Origin: Klebsiella pneumoniae
GTDB lineage: Bacteria; Pseudomonadota; Gammaproteobacteria; Enterobacterales; Enterobacteriaceae
Assembly (NCBI RefSeq): GCF_000742135.1
Contig: NZ_KN046818.1
Location: 1,860,841-1,924,840 of the forward strand
Reading direction: 5' to 3'
Length of the DNA: 64,000 bases
In this document: one piece after another, positions 18,604-30,193 of the stretch
Layout of the letters: each line of letters opens with the position of its first letter
How positions within the stretch are numbered: the stretch's first letter is position 1
Program-made: the position numbers and the translations under genes
Notes under the pieces: generated by a model
Told to the model about the DNA's origin: nothing
What the model saw: only the letters and a program-made list of their open reading frames with translations
The model's database searches: none

Positions 18604-19488
18604 TTAGCGTTTTTTCACGCTGATGGTTTGCGCCAGGCGAGAGGGCGTCTCTTCGCTGGCTTTCTGCGGCTGGGTTACGCAGCAGGTTTCGACGCAAACG
18701 AAGGTTTTGTAGCCATCGTCCGGCATATCGCCCATGCTGACGGACAGCGCCGGGCCCGGGTTCCAGGCCACCACATTGTGCTGATGATGGTGCACCACGT
18801 CGATAGTGCGGTTTAGCGCGTCGTCATGGATCACGCTGCAGCTGTCGGCGTTGAGATAGACGCGATCGGTGCGGTCAGGGAAGGTCTGCACGCCGTTGCT
18901 CAGAACGCCTTCTTCGGCATTGTTCACTTTATCGATATAGCGCTCGCCAAGACCGCTCACCTTCACCGCCGCGATATCGCCGACGTTGAAATAGCTGTGC
19001 AGGGCAGAGGTGGTCTCGAATTCACCGTGGGCTTCCAGCTCGATTTCACAGGTCTTGCCCAGCTTAAAGCGGGCATAGAGGGTGAACTCGTGCGGCCAGA
19101 GCTTCATGGTTTCAGCGCTGTGCTGGAGCGCAAAGGTCAACATTACGCCGCTGTCGTCTTCGTCATGACCTTCCAGGGTCCATGGCAGATTGCGGGCAAA
19201 GCCGTGCGACGGCAGACCTTGCTGCGCAGAAGGACCAAACCAGGGCCAGCAAATCGGCACGCCGCCGCGCAGGGCGACGCCCTGTTTAAACGGGGTGTTG
19301 TTGCTCAGCCACAGAACTTCTTCTTCACCGGCGGGTTTCCAGGAGAGCAGGTGCGCCCCCTGCAGCGCCACAGAGGCTTTCACCTGCGGATGGTCGATGA
19401 CAATCAGCTCCAGGTCGTCCAGCTGGCGACGGGAGATCACGGGAGAAATGGTTTCATTCACCGGGAGAGCAAAAATTTTATTTATCAT
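18604..19488 (-). CDS. yeaD: D-hexose-6-phosphate mutarotase YeaD
   Basis: 294 residues of the aldose 1-epimerase superfamily. YeaD proteins interconvert the anomers of glucose 6-phosphate, supporting glycolysis. A His-containing region near residue 95-105 (PSHGFARNLPW) and an acidic catalytic residue near the C-terminus (CVETC) fit the family His/Glu pair. Downstream of gapA on the same strand, separated by the gapA terminator, so read-through or a weak own promoter would be needed. Confidence 0.9.
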   Translation of the reverse strand: MINKIFALPVNETISPVISRRQLDDLELIVIDHPQVKASVALQGAHLLSWKPAGEEEVLWLSNNTPFKQGVALRGGVPICWPWFGPSAQQGLPSHGFARNLPWTLEGHDEDDSGVMLTFALQHSAETMKLWPHEFTLYARFKLGKTCEIELEAHGEFETTSALHSYFNVGDIAAVKVSGLGERYIDKVNNAEEGVLSNGVQTFPDRTDRVYLNADSCSVIHDDALNRTIDVVHHHQHNVVAWNPGPALSVSMGDMPDDGYKTFVCVETCCVTQPQKASEETPSRLAQTISVKKR

Positions 19489-19510
19489 TGTGCAATCCTA
19501 TCTCTGCAGA

Positions 19511-19539
19511 CAAAAAAAAGAGCGACCGAAGTCGCTCTT
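19511..19539 (-). terminator. gapA intrinsic terminator
   Basis: On the minus strand AAGAGCGAC, the tetraloop TTCG, GTCGCTCTT and a run of eight Ts follow the gapA stop. The UUCG loop gives an unusually stable stem. Confidence 0.92.
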
Positions 19540-19562
19540 ACAGATTACTTTTTCATCTCAAC

Positions 19563-20896
<1,334 letters not shown>

Positions 20897-21310
20897 ATGG
20901 CGAATAAACCCACCCCGGAAGAGCTGAAAAATGGCTTGAGCGAAATGCAGTTTTACGTGACGCAGCATCATGGCACCGAACCGCCTTTCACCGGACGGCT
21001 GTTGCACAACAAGAAAAATGGCGTGTACCACTGCCTGGTGTGCGATGCGCCGCTGTTTAACTCCCAGACTAAATACGACTCCGGCTGCGGCTGGCCGAGC
21101 TTCTACGAGCCGGTAAGCGCGGAGGCCATTCGCTATCTGACCGACAATTCGCACGGCATGCAGCGCATTGAGATCCGTTGCGGAAACTGTGATGCCCATC
21201 TCGGCCACGTGTTTCCGGATGGTCCGCAGCCGACCGGCGAGCGCTATTGTGTCAACTCGGCATCGCTGAGCTTCACCGATGAGCAAAATGGCGAGCAAAT
21301 CAAGGGTTGA
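20897..21310 (+). CDS. msrB: Peptide methionine-R-sulfoxide reductase MsrB
   Basis: 137 residues, as in E. coli. Zinc site Cys46, Cys49, Cys95, Cys98 and catalytic Cys118 in RYCVNS. Reduces the R form of methionine sulfoxide in proteins, repairing oxidative damage. Divergent from gapA; yeaC follows on the same strand after 43 bp, probably in one transcript, as in E. coli. Confidence 0.96.
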   Translation: MANKPTPEELKNGLSEMQFYVTQHHGTEPPFTGRLLHNKKNGVYHCLVCDAPLFNSQTKYDSGCGWPSFYEPVSAEAIRYLTDNSHGMQRIEIRCGNCDAHLGHVFPDGPQPTGERYCVNSASLSFTDEQNGEQIKG

Positions 21311-21353
21311 AGAAACGATTCAGCAAATTATTCCAGGCGGAGGTGAGCGGAAG

Positions 21354-21632
21354 ATGGATATTGAGCAAATTATCGACAGTATGACGCCGGAAGTGTATCA
21401 GCGTCTGGCGACGGCGGTAGAGCTGGGAAAATGGCCGGATGGCGTCGCGCTGACGCCGGAGCAGAAGGAAAATAGCCTGCAGCTGGTGATGCTCTGGCAG
21501 GCCCGGTATAACACCGACGCCCAGCACATGACCATCGACACCAGCGGGCAGATGGTAATGAAGAGCAAACAGCAGCTGAAAGAGGATTTTGGCATCGTGC
21601 CGAAGCCGATCGCCACCGTTAAACTGCAATAA
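21354..21632 (+). CDS. yeaC: DUF1315 family protein YeaC
   Basis: 92 residues beginning MDIEQIIDSMTPEVYQRL and sharing the conserved stretch MLWQAR...MTIDTSGQMV with E. coli YeaC (90 residues). A GGAGGTGAGCGGAAG site precedes the ATG, so the longer frame from 21279 that overlaps msrB is rejected. Function unknown. Probably in an operon with msrB. Confidence 0.9.
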   Translation: MDIEQIIDSMTPEVYQRLATAVELGKWPDGVALTPEQKENSLQLVMLWQARYNTDAQHMTIDTSGQMVMKSKQQLKEDFGIVPKPIATVKLQ

Positions 21633-21648
21633 ACCGCCGGCCGGCGGT
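21633..21648. repeat. 16-bp perfect palindrome after yeaC
   Basis: ACCGCCGGCCGGCGGT follows the yeaC stop directly. A second GC-rich hairpin (GACCGC/GGCGGTC) lies near 21699-21715 before the yajD stop. Both are REP-like and probably close the two convergent transcripts. Confidence 0.4.
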
Positions 21649-21726
21649 GAGACGTTCCGGCGTCGGGTAACCGCGCGCCGGATGGCGTCATGTTGAATGA
21701 CCGCGTCCGGCGGTCAGCCGCTTCGC

Positions 21727-22071
21727 TTACTTTTTGTTCATCATCGCTTTCAGATCGGCAAACGGGTTGTAGGTGGCCTCGCCGACGCTCTTTTGCGCAT
21801 CTTCCCCTGCCACCACCGTGGAGCCATACTGATCGGCTTCGGTGTACTTGGAATGTTCGTGATCGTGACAGTACAGGCACAACATCTCCCAGTTGCTGCC
21901 ATCTTCCGGGTTATTGGAGTGGTCGTGATCGATGTGGTGCACCGTCAGCTCGCGCAGATTGGAGTAGACAAACTCCCGTGAGCAGCGTCCGCACACCCAG
22001 GGAAAAAGCTTGAGCGCCTTTTCGCGGTAACCCACTTCCAGACGTGCGTAATTTTTGGGGATATAGGCCAT
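21727..22071 (-). CDS. yajD: HNH endonuclease-family protein YajD
   Basis: 114 residues. CGRC near residues 28-31 and CLYCHDHEH near 68-76 flank the HNH core HHIDHDHSNNPEDGSN, giving a zinc-bound HNH nuclease fold. Very close to E. coli YajD (115 residues), but there it lies far away near 9 minutes. Here it sits between yeaC and a chitinase, so the neighbourhood differs. Physiological role unknown. Confidence 0.88.
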   Translation of the reverse strand: MAYIPKNYARLEVGYREKALKLFPWVCGRCSREFVYSNLRELTVHHIDHDHSNNPEDGSNWEMLCLYCHDHEHSKYTEADQYGSTVVAGEDAQKSVGEATYNPFADLKAMMNKK

Positions 22072-22231
22072 GGCCCCCTGCCTCCTGTCAAACGGTTAAG
22101 CTGCGCCAACCCCTGGCGCAGCGGATAACAGGCATCATAACCTATCCCGGGCGGCGCGATATACCTGCATTGCAGGCGATGCTGCCTGCGTCACGCCTCC
22201 CGGTGCCGACGATGCGGCGGAACAGCCATGA

Positions 22232-23462
22232 TTAGTGTTTGATCCCCAGCGATTCCGCCAGCTGACGGGCCAGCTGATTCTGGTCATCGGCGCCATATTC
22301 CCAGAACATGGCCCCGGCGAGGCCCTTCGCCTTGATATAGTCCGCCTTAATGGCTACCGAGCGCGGGTTCTCATAGGAGAGGGCGAACAGCGGCTTGCCC
22401 TCCGCGGACTGCACCGACAGCCACGGAACCTTCGCCTCATCGTCCCAGTGCTCGGTAAAACGCTTTTGCGGATCGTTGAGCAGTTTGCCCACGATATCAT
22501 TGTATTTCACGTAGGTGTCTTTGCTCAGGTCATAGCCCAGCGAGGCAAACAGCGCGATCTGTTGTGGCCCAAAATAGGGCTGGGTGACCGGATTGTTTTG
22601 CGCATCCGCTTTCGTCCAGTCAATCCCCGGCTCGACCGCCCGTTTCGGTACCCGGCCATAAAAACCAATCCCGAGGTTCATCTGGCTGGGTTTAAGCCCG
22701 GCGGCCAGGTAATTGTTGACCACAAAATCGGCGCTGTATTTATCCGCTGCGGCGACCGTCGGCCAGTGGCTGGAGTCATACAGATTCGAGTTGAAGTACT
22801 GCGTGCCGTAGGCCATGTCGTAGGTCATCAGGTTGATGTAGTTCAGCACCGGGGCCACCGCTTTGACGTCCACCCAGCTTTTCGGGCTCTCGGCATTGGC
22901 GCCCACGGCGATAGTCACCAGCTTTTGCTCACCGACTGCCTCACGCAGCGATTTCAGCAGGGCAGTGAAGTTGTCGCGGTCAGCCGGCTGGCTGGCCACC
23001 AGTCCCCAGGCGCCGTTGACCGGAAACTCCCAGTCGAGGTCAATGCCGTCCAGACCATATTGCTGGATGATTTTCTGCGCGGAACGAATAAAGACGGCGC
23101 GACTTTCTGCGGTCGCCGCCGCGCCGGAGAAACCACGCGCGCCCCAGCCGCCGACCGACAGCAGGACTTTGAGGTCCGGATTCTGTTTACGCAGGGCGCA
23201 CCTTCGGCGACAGCCAGATCTCGTGCAGATGAGCAGGATCCTTCAGGGCCGCATTGGTCTCGTCTTTTTCATCGTTATAGATAAGGCCAAACGAGTAGTT
23301 GAGATGGGTGATCTGCCGGACGTCCAGCTTATCGATATCACCGCCCGGCCCGGCGGTGACGTCGCCGCCGCCGTTAAAATAGCCGACGGACATCAGCGGT
23401 TGGGCAGAGAGCGCGGAAGCGCAAAGCAAGGGCAAAGCTGCCAGCAAGGGCAAACGTTTCAT
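22232..23462 (-). pseudogene. Secreted GH18 chitinase, frameshifted
   Basis: The two halves of one family 18 chitinase lie in different frames. The first starts at 23462 with a signal peptide (MKRLPLLAALPLLCASALSA), followed by MSVGYFNGGG, and runs into a stop at 23187-23189. Similarity continues one frame over from about 23197 (ALRKQNPDLKVLLSVGGWG), through the catalytic DGIDLDWE at 23027-23050, to the C-terminus at 22232. The break is therefore at 23197-23199: one extra base or two missing. The intact protein would be about 410 residues and would release chito-oligosaccharides outside the cytoplasm. As read, the product lacks the active site. It could be a sequence error. Confidence 0.8.
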
Positions 23463-23480
23463 AGTGGTTCCTCTTTGACA

Positions 23481-23511
23481 TAAAAATAACCACGCCACGG
23501 AAATGGCGTGG
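23481..23511 (-). terminator. Hairpin with U tract upstream of the chitinase
   Basis: On the minus strand CCACGCCA, a 6-base loop and TGGCGTGG are followed by TTATTTTTA, just 19 bp before the chitinase start. It could terminate read-through from pncA or act as an attenuator in the chitinase leader. Confidence 0.5.
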
Positions 23512-23603
23512 CGAAAAAACAGCCTTGCCAGACTAGCAGCAATAACCTGTTGAAACTGCGAGAGAGTTCAATTTATGGACAATAGCGAGGCGGCAGAAGA
23601 AGA

Positions 23604-23623
23604 CCCGGCGCGAGGGCGCCGGG
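23604..23623 (-). terminator. Hairpin after pncA
   Basis: CCCGGCGC and its exact complement around a 4-base loop, 9 bp after the pncA stop, followed on the minus strand by TCTTCTTCT. A weak terminator or 3' stability stem. Confidence 0.45.
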
Positions 23624-23632
23624 GGGGAGGGA

Positions 23633-24274
23633 TCAGGCCTGAGTTTCCCGCCAGTCGTCGAGGGTATAGAGCGTGGCGCCCGCGGCGGCCATCTCCATAA
23701 ACGCCTGGCTGCTGTCCTGCGGCTGCAGATTTACGCCGCGACAGCCGTCGGTGATGACGTTGACCGCGTAGCCCAGCGCCAGGGCATCCAGCACGGTGAA
23801 CTTAACGCAGTAATCGGTGGCGAGGCCGAGAACGGTCAGCTCCACGATCCCCTGACCACGCAGCCAGCCGTCCAGTTCGGTTTTCTGCCGGTGACCGTTG
23901 TCAAAGAAAGCGCTATAGCTGTCGATGATCCGGTTTTGCCCTTTGTGGAACACAGCGGCGATCGCCTGCTGCTTGAGCAGCGGATGCAGCGCCGCGCCTT
24001 CGCTGTGCTGCACGCAGTGATCCGGCCAGAAAGTTTGCGCCAGGCCGTCCAGCTCGCCCTCGGTGTAGGGTTCCACCTGGTGCTGGCTGGCGAAACTGCC
24101 GTGATCCGCCGGATGCCAGTCCTGGCTGGCGACGATGGGCTCGCCGCGCGCCAGGCTCCAGTCGATAAGCGCATTGGCTACCTCGACGGTACTGTCGCCT
24201 TCTGGAACCGCCAGCGCGCCGCCGGTGCAAAAGTCGTTCTGCAAATCAACCAGTAACAGCGCTCGATGTGCCAT
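23633..24274 (-). CDS. pncA: Nicotinamidase PncA
   Basis: 213 residues. The catalytic triad Asp10, Lys111 and Cys156 is at the E. coli positions, and the DWHPADHGSF metal-binding loop (residues 52-61) is present. Converts nicotinamide to nicotinate for NAD salvage; it also activates pyrazinamide-like compounds. Its start is 9 bp after the ansA stop, so the two form an operon. Confidence 0.95.
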   Translation of the reverse strand: MAHRALLLVDLQNDFCTGGALAVPEGDSTVEVANALIDWSLARGEPIVASQDWHPADHGSFASQHQVEPYTEGELDGLAQTFWPDHCVQHSEGAALHPLLKQQAIAAVFHKGQNRIIDSYSAFFDNGHRQKTELDGWLRGQGIVELTVLGLATDYCVKFTVLDALALGYAVNVITDGCRGVNLQPQDSSQAFMEMAAAGATLYTLDDWRETQA

Positions 24275-24283
24275 ACGTCCTCC

Positions 24284-25303
24284 TTAAGCCTCGTCGGGGG
24301 TGAGTTCGCCACGCAGATTTTGCTGCATCGCCGCGCGAATGGCGTCAACGTCCAGCTGCTGGCTAAGCAGATAGTGTAGCTTGGTCAGCGTCGCTTCCAC
24401 CGTCATATCGAAACCACTGATGACCCCCGCCTGGGCGAGGGCGTTGCCGGTGGCATAGTCGCCCATGTTCACCTTTCCGGACATGCACTGCGTCAGATTG
24501 ACCACCACAATACCGCGCTGGCTGGCTTCCGCCAGCACCTGAATAAACTCGCCATTCTGTGGGGCATTGCCGACGCCATAGGAGCGGAGGATCAGCGCTT
24601 TCACCGGTTGGCGCAGAAAAATACGCACCACGTCGGCGGAGATGCCGGGGTAAATCGTCACCACGCCAATCGGCTGCGGAGTGATGGGGTGCACGATAAG
24701 CTCTCCGCTACCCTGCGGCGCCGGCGGAGTACCGAGACGGCGAATATGGATCCCGGCCTCCAGCAGCGGGGCAAGATTTGGCGAGGCGAAAGCGTCGAAG
24801 CCGTCGGCATGGGCTTTGGTGGTGCGGTTGCCGCGGAACAGTCGATTGTTGAAGAACAGCGCCACTTCGTTAATCGGATAGTTGGCGGCGACGTACAGGG
24901 CGTTGAGCAGGTTAATCTGACCATCGGAACGCAGCTCGGCCAGCGGAATTTGTGACCCTGTCACAATGACCGGCTTGCCAAGGTTTTCCAGCATGAACGA
25001 CAGCGCCGAGGCGGTAAACGCCATGGTGTCGGTTCCGTGGAGGATCACAAAGCCATCATACTCCTCATAATGGCTGCGGATATCGTCGGCGATGTGCTGC
25101 CAGTCCTCGGGGGTCATATCGGATGAATCCATCAGCGGATGGTATTCATGGATCGTGAAGTCCGGCATCTCCGGACGATGGAACTCCGGCATCAGCGCCA
25201 GCTGACGCTGCAGATGGCCGGAAACGGGTACATAGCCGTGTTCAGAGCGCTGCATACCGATGGTCCCACCGGTGTAGGCAACGTAAATCGATTTTTTTTG
25301 CAT
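24284..25303 (-). CDS. ansA: Cytoplasmic L-asparaginase I
   Basis: 339 residues (338 in E. coli). Catalytic Thr14 in YTGGTIG, Thr91-Asp92 in HGTDTMAF and Lys163 in NRTTKAHAD are all in place. No signal peptide, so this is the low-affinity cytoplasmic type I enzyme that deaminates asparagine to aspartate. First gene of ansA-pncA; separated from sppA by that gene's terminator. Confidence 0.95.
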   Translation of the reverse strand: MQKKSIYVAYTGGTIGMQRSEHGYVPVSGHLQRQLALMPEFHRPEMPDFTIHEYHPLMDSSDMTPEDWQHIADDIRSHYEEYDGFVILHGTDTMAFTASALSFMLENLGKPVIVTGSQIPLAELRSDGQINLLNALYVAANYPINEVALFFNNRLFRGNRTTKAHADGFDAFASPNLAPLLEAGIHIRRLGTPPAPQGSGELIVHPITPQPIGVVTIYPGISADVVRIFLRQPVKALILRSYGVGNAPQNGEFIQVLAEASQRGIVVVNLTQCMSGKVNMGDYATGNALAQAGVISGFDMTVEATLTKLHYLLSQQLDVDAIRAAMQQNLRGELTPDEA

Positions 25304-25402
25304 AGCATCGCTTAGGTTGGTCGTAGACAGGCGCAGTATAAAGAGACGCAGGAAAAAATACAGCGTCGGTCGCGGGCTTTGTGGCAGTGTTGGCAGGAGA
25401 GG

Positions 25403-25433
25403 GAAAAAGGCTGCCCCGGGAGACGGGGCAGCC
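25403..25433 (-). terminator. sppA intrinsic terminator
   Basis: On the minus strand GGCTGCCCCG, a 5-base loop and CGGGGCAGCC are followed by TTTTT, 9 bp after the sppA stop. Confidence 0.9.
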
Positions 25434-25441
25434 GCTGCGTA

Positions 25442-28012
<2,571 letters not shown>

Positions 28013-28027
28013 GTCAGCGTGTGTTAT

Positions 28028-28055
28028 GCCGGGTGGCGGCTGCGCCTTACCCGGC
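28028..28055 (+). repeat. REP (palindromic unit) after ydjA
   Basis: GCCGGGTGGCGGCTGCGCCT continuing to CCCGGC at 28055 is a typical enterobacterial REP/PU sequence. The same unit recurs at 29587-29614 and, diverged, at 30074-30102. Confidence 0.85.
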
Positions 28056-28078
28056 CAACGCATCCGGCTCTGATTGTC

Positions 28079-28098
28079 TGTAGGCCCGCGCAAGCGCA
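28079..28098 (+). repeat. Left part of a REP interrupted by the IS, with target duplication GCA
   Basis: TAGGCCCGCGCAAGCGCA before the IS and GCAGCGCCGCCGGGC after it (29542-29556) join into a REP like the intact copy at 30015-30044 once one GCA is removed. So GCA at 28096-28098 and 29542-29544 is the 3-bp target duplication. Confidence 0.85.
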
Positions 28099-28122
28099 TG
28101 GACTGCACCCCAAAAGTTGGAC
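28099..28122 (+). repeat. IS left inverted repeat
   Basis: TGGACTGCACCCCAAAAGTT continuing with GGAC; 20 of 24 positions match the right end read on the other strand. Confidence 0.8.
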
Positions 28123-28147
28123 ACCCAACTGAGTAAGGTGCAATTTT

Positions 28148-28677
28148 ATGGCTAAACCAAAGTATTCCCCTGAAACAAAACTGGCTGTGGTTAATCATTA
28201 TTTGTCCGGTAAAGACGGAGAACAGAGTACAGCCGACCTTTTTGGTATTGAAAGAACATCTGTCCGTCGCTGGGTCAGGGCATGGCAGTTCCACGGTGCA
28301 GAAGGCCTGACTGCAAAAAATAATCATTATTCCGATGAATTTAAACTCGTGGTCGTCCGGGCGGTTATCAGTGACCGCCTGACGATGCGTGAAGCGGCTG
28401 CCCGGTTTAATCTCTCCGCAGAAATACTTGTCCGGCGCTGGCTCGACGTGTACAACGATGCCGGAGCGGAAGGTCTTTTAAACATGCAATGCGGACGGCC
28501 CGGACAAATGACAAAGCCAAAAATATCCCACCACTGACAGATAAAGAGCTGGAAAAACTCTCCCCCGAAGAGCTCAGGGCCGAACTGCGTTATCTGCGGG
28601 CAGAGAATGCCTATCTAAAAAAGTTGAAAGCCTTGGTTCAGAGCGAAAAAATGGCAAAAAGCCCTGATAATCAGTGA
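28148..28677 (+). pseudogene. IS3-family transposase OrfA, frameshifted
   Basis: The first 130 codons begin MAKPKYSPETKLAVVNHYLS and encode two helix-turn-helix segments (near residues 20-45 and 75-100) that bind the IS ends. The frame stops at 28535-28537. The leucine-zipper-like C-terminus typical of IS150 OrfA (RYLRAENAYLKKLKAL) continues one frame over and stops at 28675-28677. Adding one A to the five-A run at 28519-28523 restores a single 176-residue protein. The transframe OrfAB transposase therefore cannot be made normally from this copy. Confidence 0.8.
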
Positions 28678-28723
28678 ACTAAGGCATGAACACGCTCTGC
28701 GGGACCTTCTGCGGGCGGCCGGT

Positions 28724-29509
28724 ATGTCCCGTAGCACGTGGTATTACAATATGAATGCACTGAAGCAAGGGGACAGATATGCGGGTCTTAAAGAGAACAT
28801 CAGGAAGATATACCACTATCACAAAGGTCGTTATGGCTACCGCAGGATCACGCTCGCACTGAGAAAACAGGGGCTGCGGATAAACCATAAAACAGTGCAG
28901 CGGCTGATGGCAGAACTGTCACTCCGGTCTGTGATAAGGGCGAAAAAATATCGTGCCTGGAAAGGGAGAACGGGCGAGGCCGCGCCCAATATCCTGAGCC
29001 GGAATTTCGGTGCGTCAAAAGCCAACGAAAAATGGGTAACAGATGTGACAGAGTTCCCGGTACAGGGAAAAAAGCTTTACCTGTCGTCAGTTCTCGATCT
29101 GTTTAACCGGGAGGTTATCGCCTACAGCCTGTCGGAAAGGCCGGTGATGGAGATGGTGAATACGATGCTGGACGGTGCGTTCCCGAAGCTCAGACCGGGA
29201 GATGCTCCGCTGCTGCACTCGGATCAGGGCTGGCATTACAGGATGAGGAGCTATCAGGAACGTTTAAAGGCGCATGGGATGACGCAGAGTATGTCGCGTA
29301 AAGGAAACTGCCTGGATAATGCAGTGATGGAAAACTTCTTCGGGACCCTGAAATCGGAGTGTTTTTATCTGAGGGAGTTCAGGAGTGTCAGTGCGCTAAG
29401 AAAAGCCGTAGAGGACTATATCCATTACTACAACAACGAGCGGATAAGCCTGAAATTAAAAGGCCTGAGTCCGGTAGAGTACCGAACCCAGGCTCTGAGA
29501 GCCGCTTAA
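28724..29509 (+). CDS. IS3-family transposase OrfB (DDE integrase domain)
   Basis: 261 residues from the first ATG; the frame is open upstream to at least 28655 (QKALIISELRHEHALRDLLRAAG), where it overlaps the end of orfA in the -1 frame. The retroviral-integrase-type DDE residues are visible: Asp in WVTDVTEF, Asp in LLHSDQGW and Glu in NAVMENFFGTLKSE, 35 residues apart as expected. Normally expressed as an OrfAB fusion by programmed frameshifting. Here the orfA lesion should block that. Confidence 0.88.
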   Translation: MSRSTWYYNMNALKQGDRYAGLKENIRKIYHYHKGRYGYRRITLALRKQGLRINHKTVQRLMAELSLRSVIRAKKYRAWKGRTGEAAPNILSRNFGASKANEKWVTDVTEFPVQGKKLYLSSVLDLFNREVIAYSLSERPVMEMVNTMLDGAFPKLRPGDAPLLHSDQGWHYRMRSYQERLKAHGMTQSMSRKGNCLDNAVMENFFGTLKSECFYLREFRSVSALRKAVEDYIHYYNNERISLKLKGLSPVEYRTQALRAA

Positions 29510-29517
29510 TATGAACC

Positions 29518-29541
29518 ATCCAACTTTATGGGGTCAGTCCA
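29518..29541 (-). repeat. IS right inverted repeat
   Basis: On the minus strand TGGACTGACCCCATAAAGTT continuing with GGAT; pairs with the left repeat with four mismatches. Confidence 0.8.
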
Positions 29542-29586
29542 GCAGCGCCGCCGGGCAAGGACAGCGGGCACGGAGCCGATTTTTGT

Positions 29587-29614
29587 GCCGGGTGGCGGCT
29601 GCGCCTTACCCGGC
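29587..29614 (+). repeat. REP unit downstream of the IS
   Basis: Identical over 28 bases to the REP at 28028-28055, so REPs of the same type flank the IS-bearing unit, forming a BIME-like cluster. Confidence 0.85.
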
Positions 29615-29629
29615 CTACGTTCGTACGAC

Positions 29630-29945
29630 CTGTCGTTAATTTATTCACTTTTCTTGCTGAAACTGCCGGTGCTGACGGCCTCAAAATCGCTGAGACGTTC
29701 CCGGAAGGCCGGGGCAGCCCGCATGGATGCGGGCTGAGGGCCGTGTTTTGCAGGGACGCTGCCTCGGCCCGACCCGAAGCCTGCAGGGATAAGTCGAAGG
29801 GACCGCGCAGCGGCGATTTTGCTGGCCGGAGCCCGGGGGTACAGGGGGCGGCGGCGACTGGCCGCCCCCTGTGCGCTCCCGGCGCCATGAGTGACATAAC
29901 GCAGACGATTAACCGGGAGCGCAAACTACGCTGAAGCCACAGATA
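29630..29945. repeat. GC-rich hairpin-bearing intergenic segment, probably a dispersed repeat
   Basis: About 315 bp without a credible gene. It holds two perfect inverted repeats: AGCCCGCAT/ATGCGGGCT at 29716-29735 and ACAGGGGGCGGC/GCCGCCCCCTGT at 29841-29872. Both strands give short open frames (such as 29743-29934) whose composition is that of GC-rich non-coding DNA and which have no ribosome binding sites. From memory, similar sequence recurs between genes in Klebsiella and relatives; copy number needs a search. Confidence 0.5.
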
Positions 29946-29969
29946 ACATAAACAACCACACTGCAGTGC

Positions 29970-30193
29970 TTCCCCTCACCCTGGTCCTCTCCCGGAGGGA
30001 GAGGGAACCGTCCGGCTGGCCGCGCAAGCGCAGCGCCGCCGGGCGATGGCAGCAGGCTCGGAGCCGCATCTATGCCGGGTGGCGGCTCGCGCCTGACTCG
30101 GCCTACAACCCCTACCATTCGAATCAATCGCGGTTTTTGTAGCCCGGACAAGGCGCGCCAGGCGCCGCATCCGGGAATGCAACGGCGATGACG
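29970..30193. repeat. Repeat cluster before phoC
   Basis: Several repeats in series: a CCCTCACCCTGGTCCTCTCC motif whose CCTCTCC...GGAGAGG forms a hairpin (29974-30006), an intact REP at 30015-30044, a diverged REP at 30074-30102 and a GC-rich inverted repeat at 30143-30175 (CCCGGA...TCCGGG). All are non-coding and lie downstream of phoC, where they would form stable 3' structures. Confidence 0.65.

Larger units (their letters stand above)
28099..29541 (+). mobile_element. IS3-family (IS150 group) element, ISKpn1/IS1397-like
   Basis: 1443 bp bounded by imperfect inverted repeats of about 23 bp that begin TGGACTG and share AAAGTTGGA, and by a 3-bp GCA duplication. It carries orfA and orfB in the IS3 arrangement with an A-rich run before the orfA end that could serve for -1 frameshifting. 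It is inserted inside a REP unit, the known target of IS1397 and ISKpn1, which marks it as that group. orfA has a frameshift, so this copy is probably not autonomous. The name is from memory of the group, not a search. Confidence 0.88.

Noticed and set aside
29743-29934. 63-codon open frame in the GC-rich intergenic segment
   Set aside because: No ribosome binding site, repeat-like composition and hairpins covering much of its length; treated as non-coding repeat.
28028-30175. Possible CRISPR array from the repeated GC-rich units
   Set aside because: Units are palindromic REPs at irregular spacing with no uniform spacers and no cas genes nearby.
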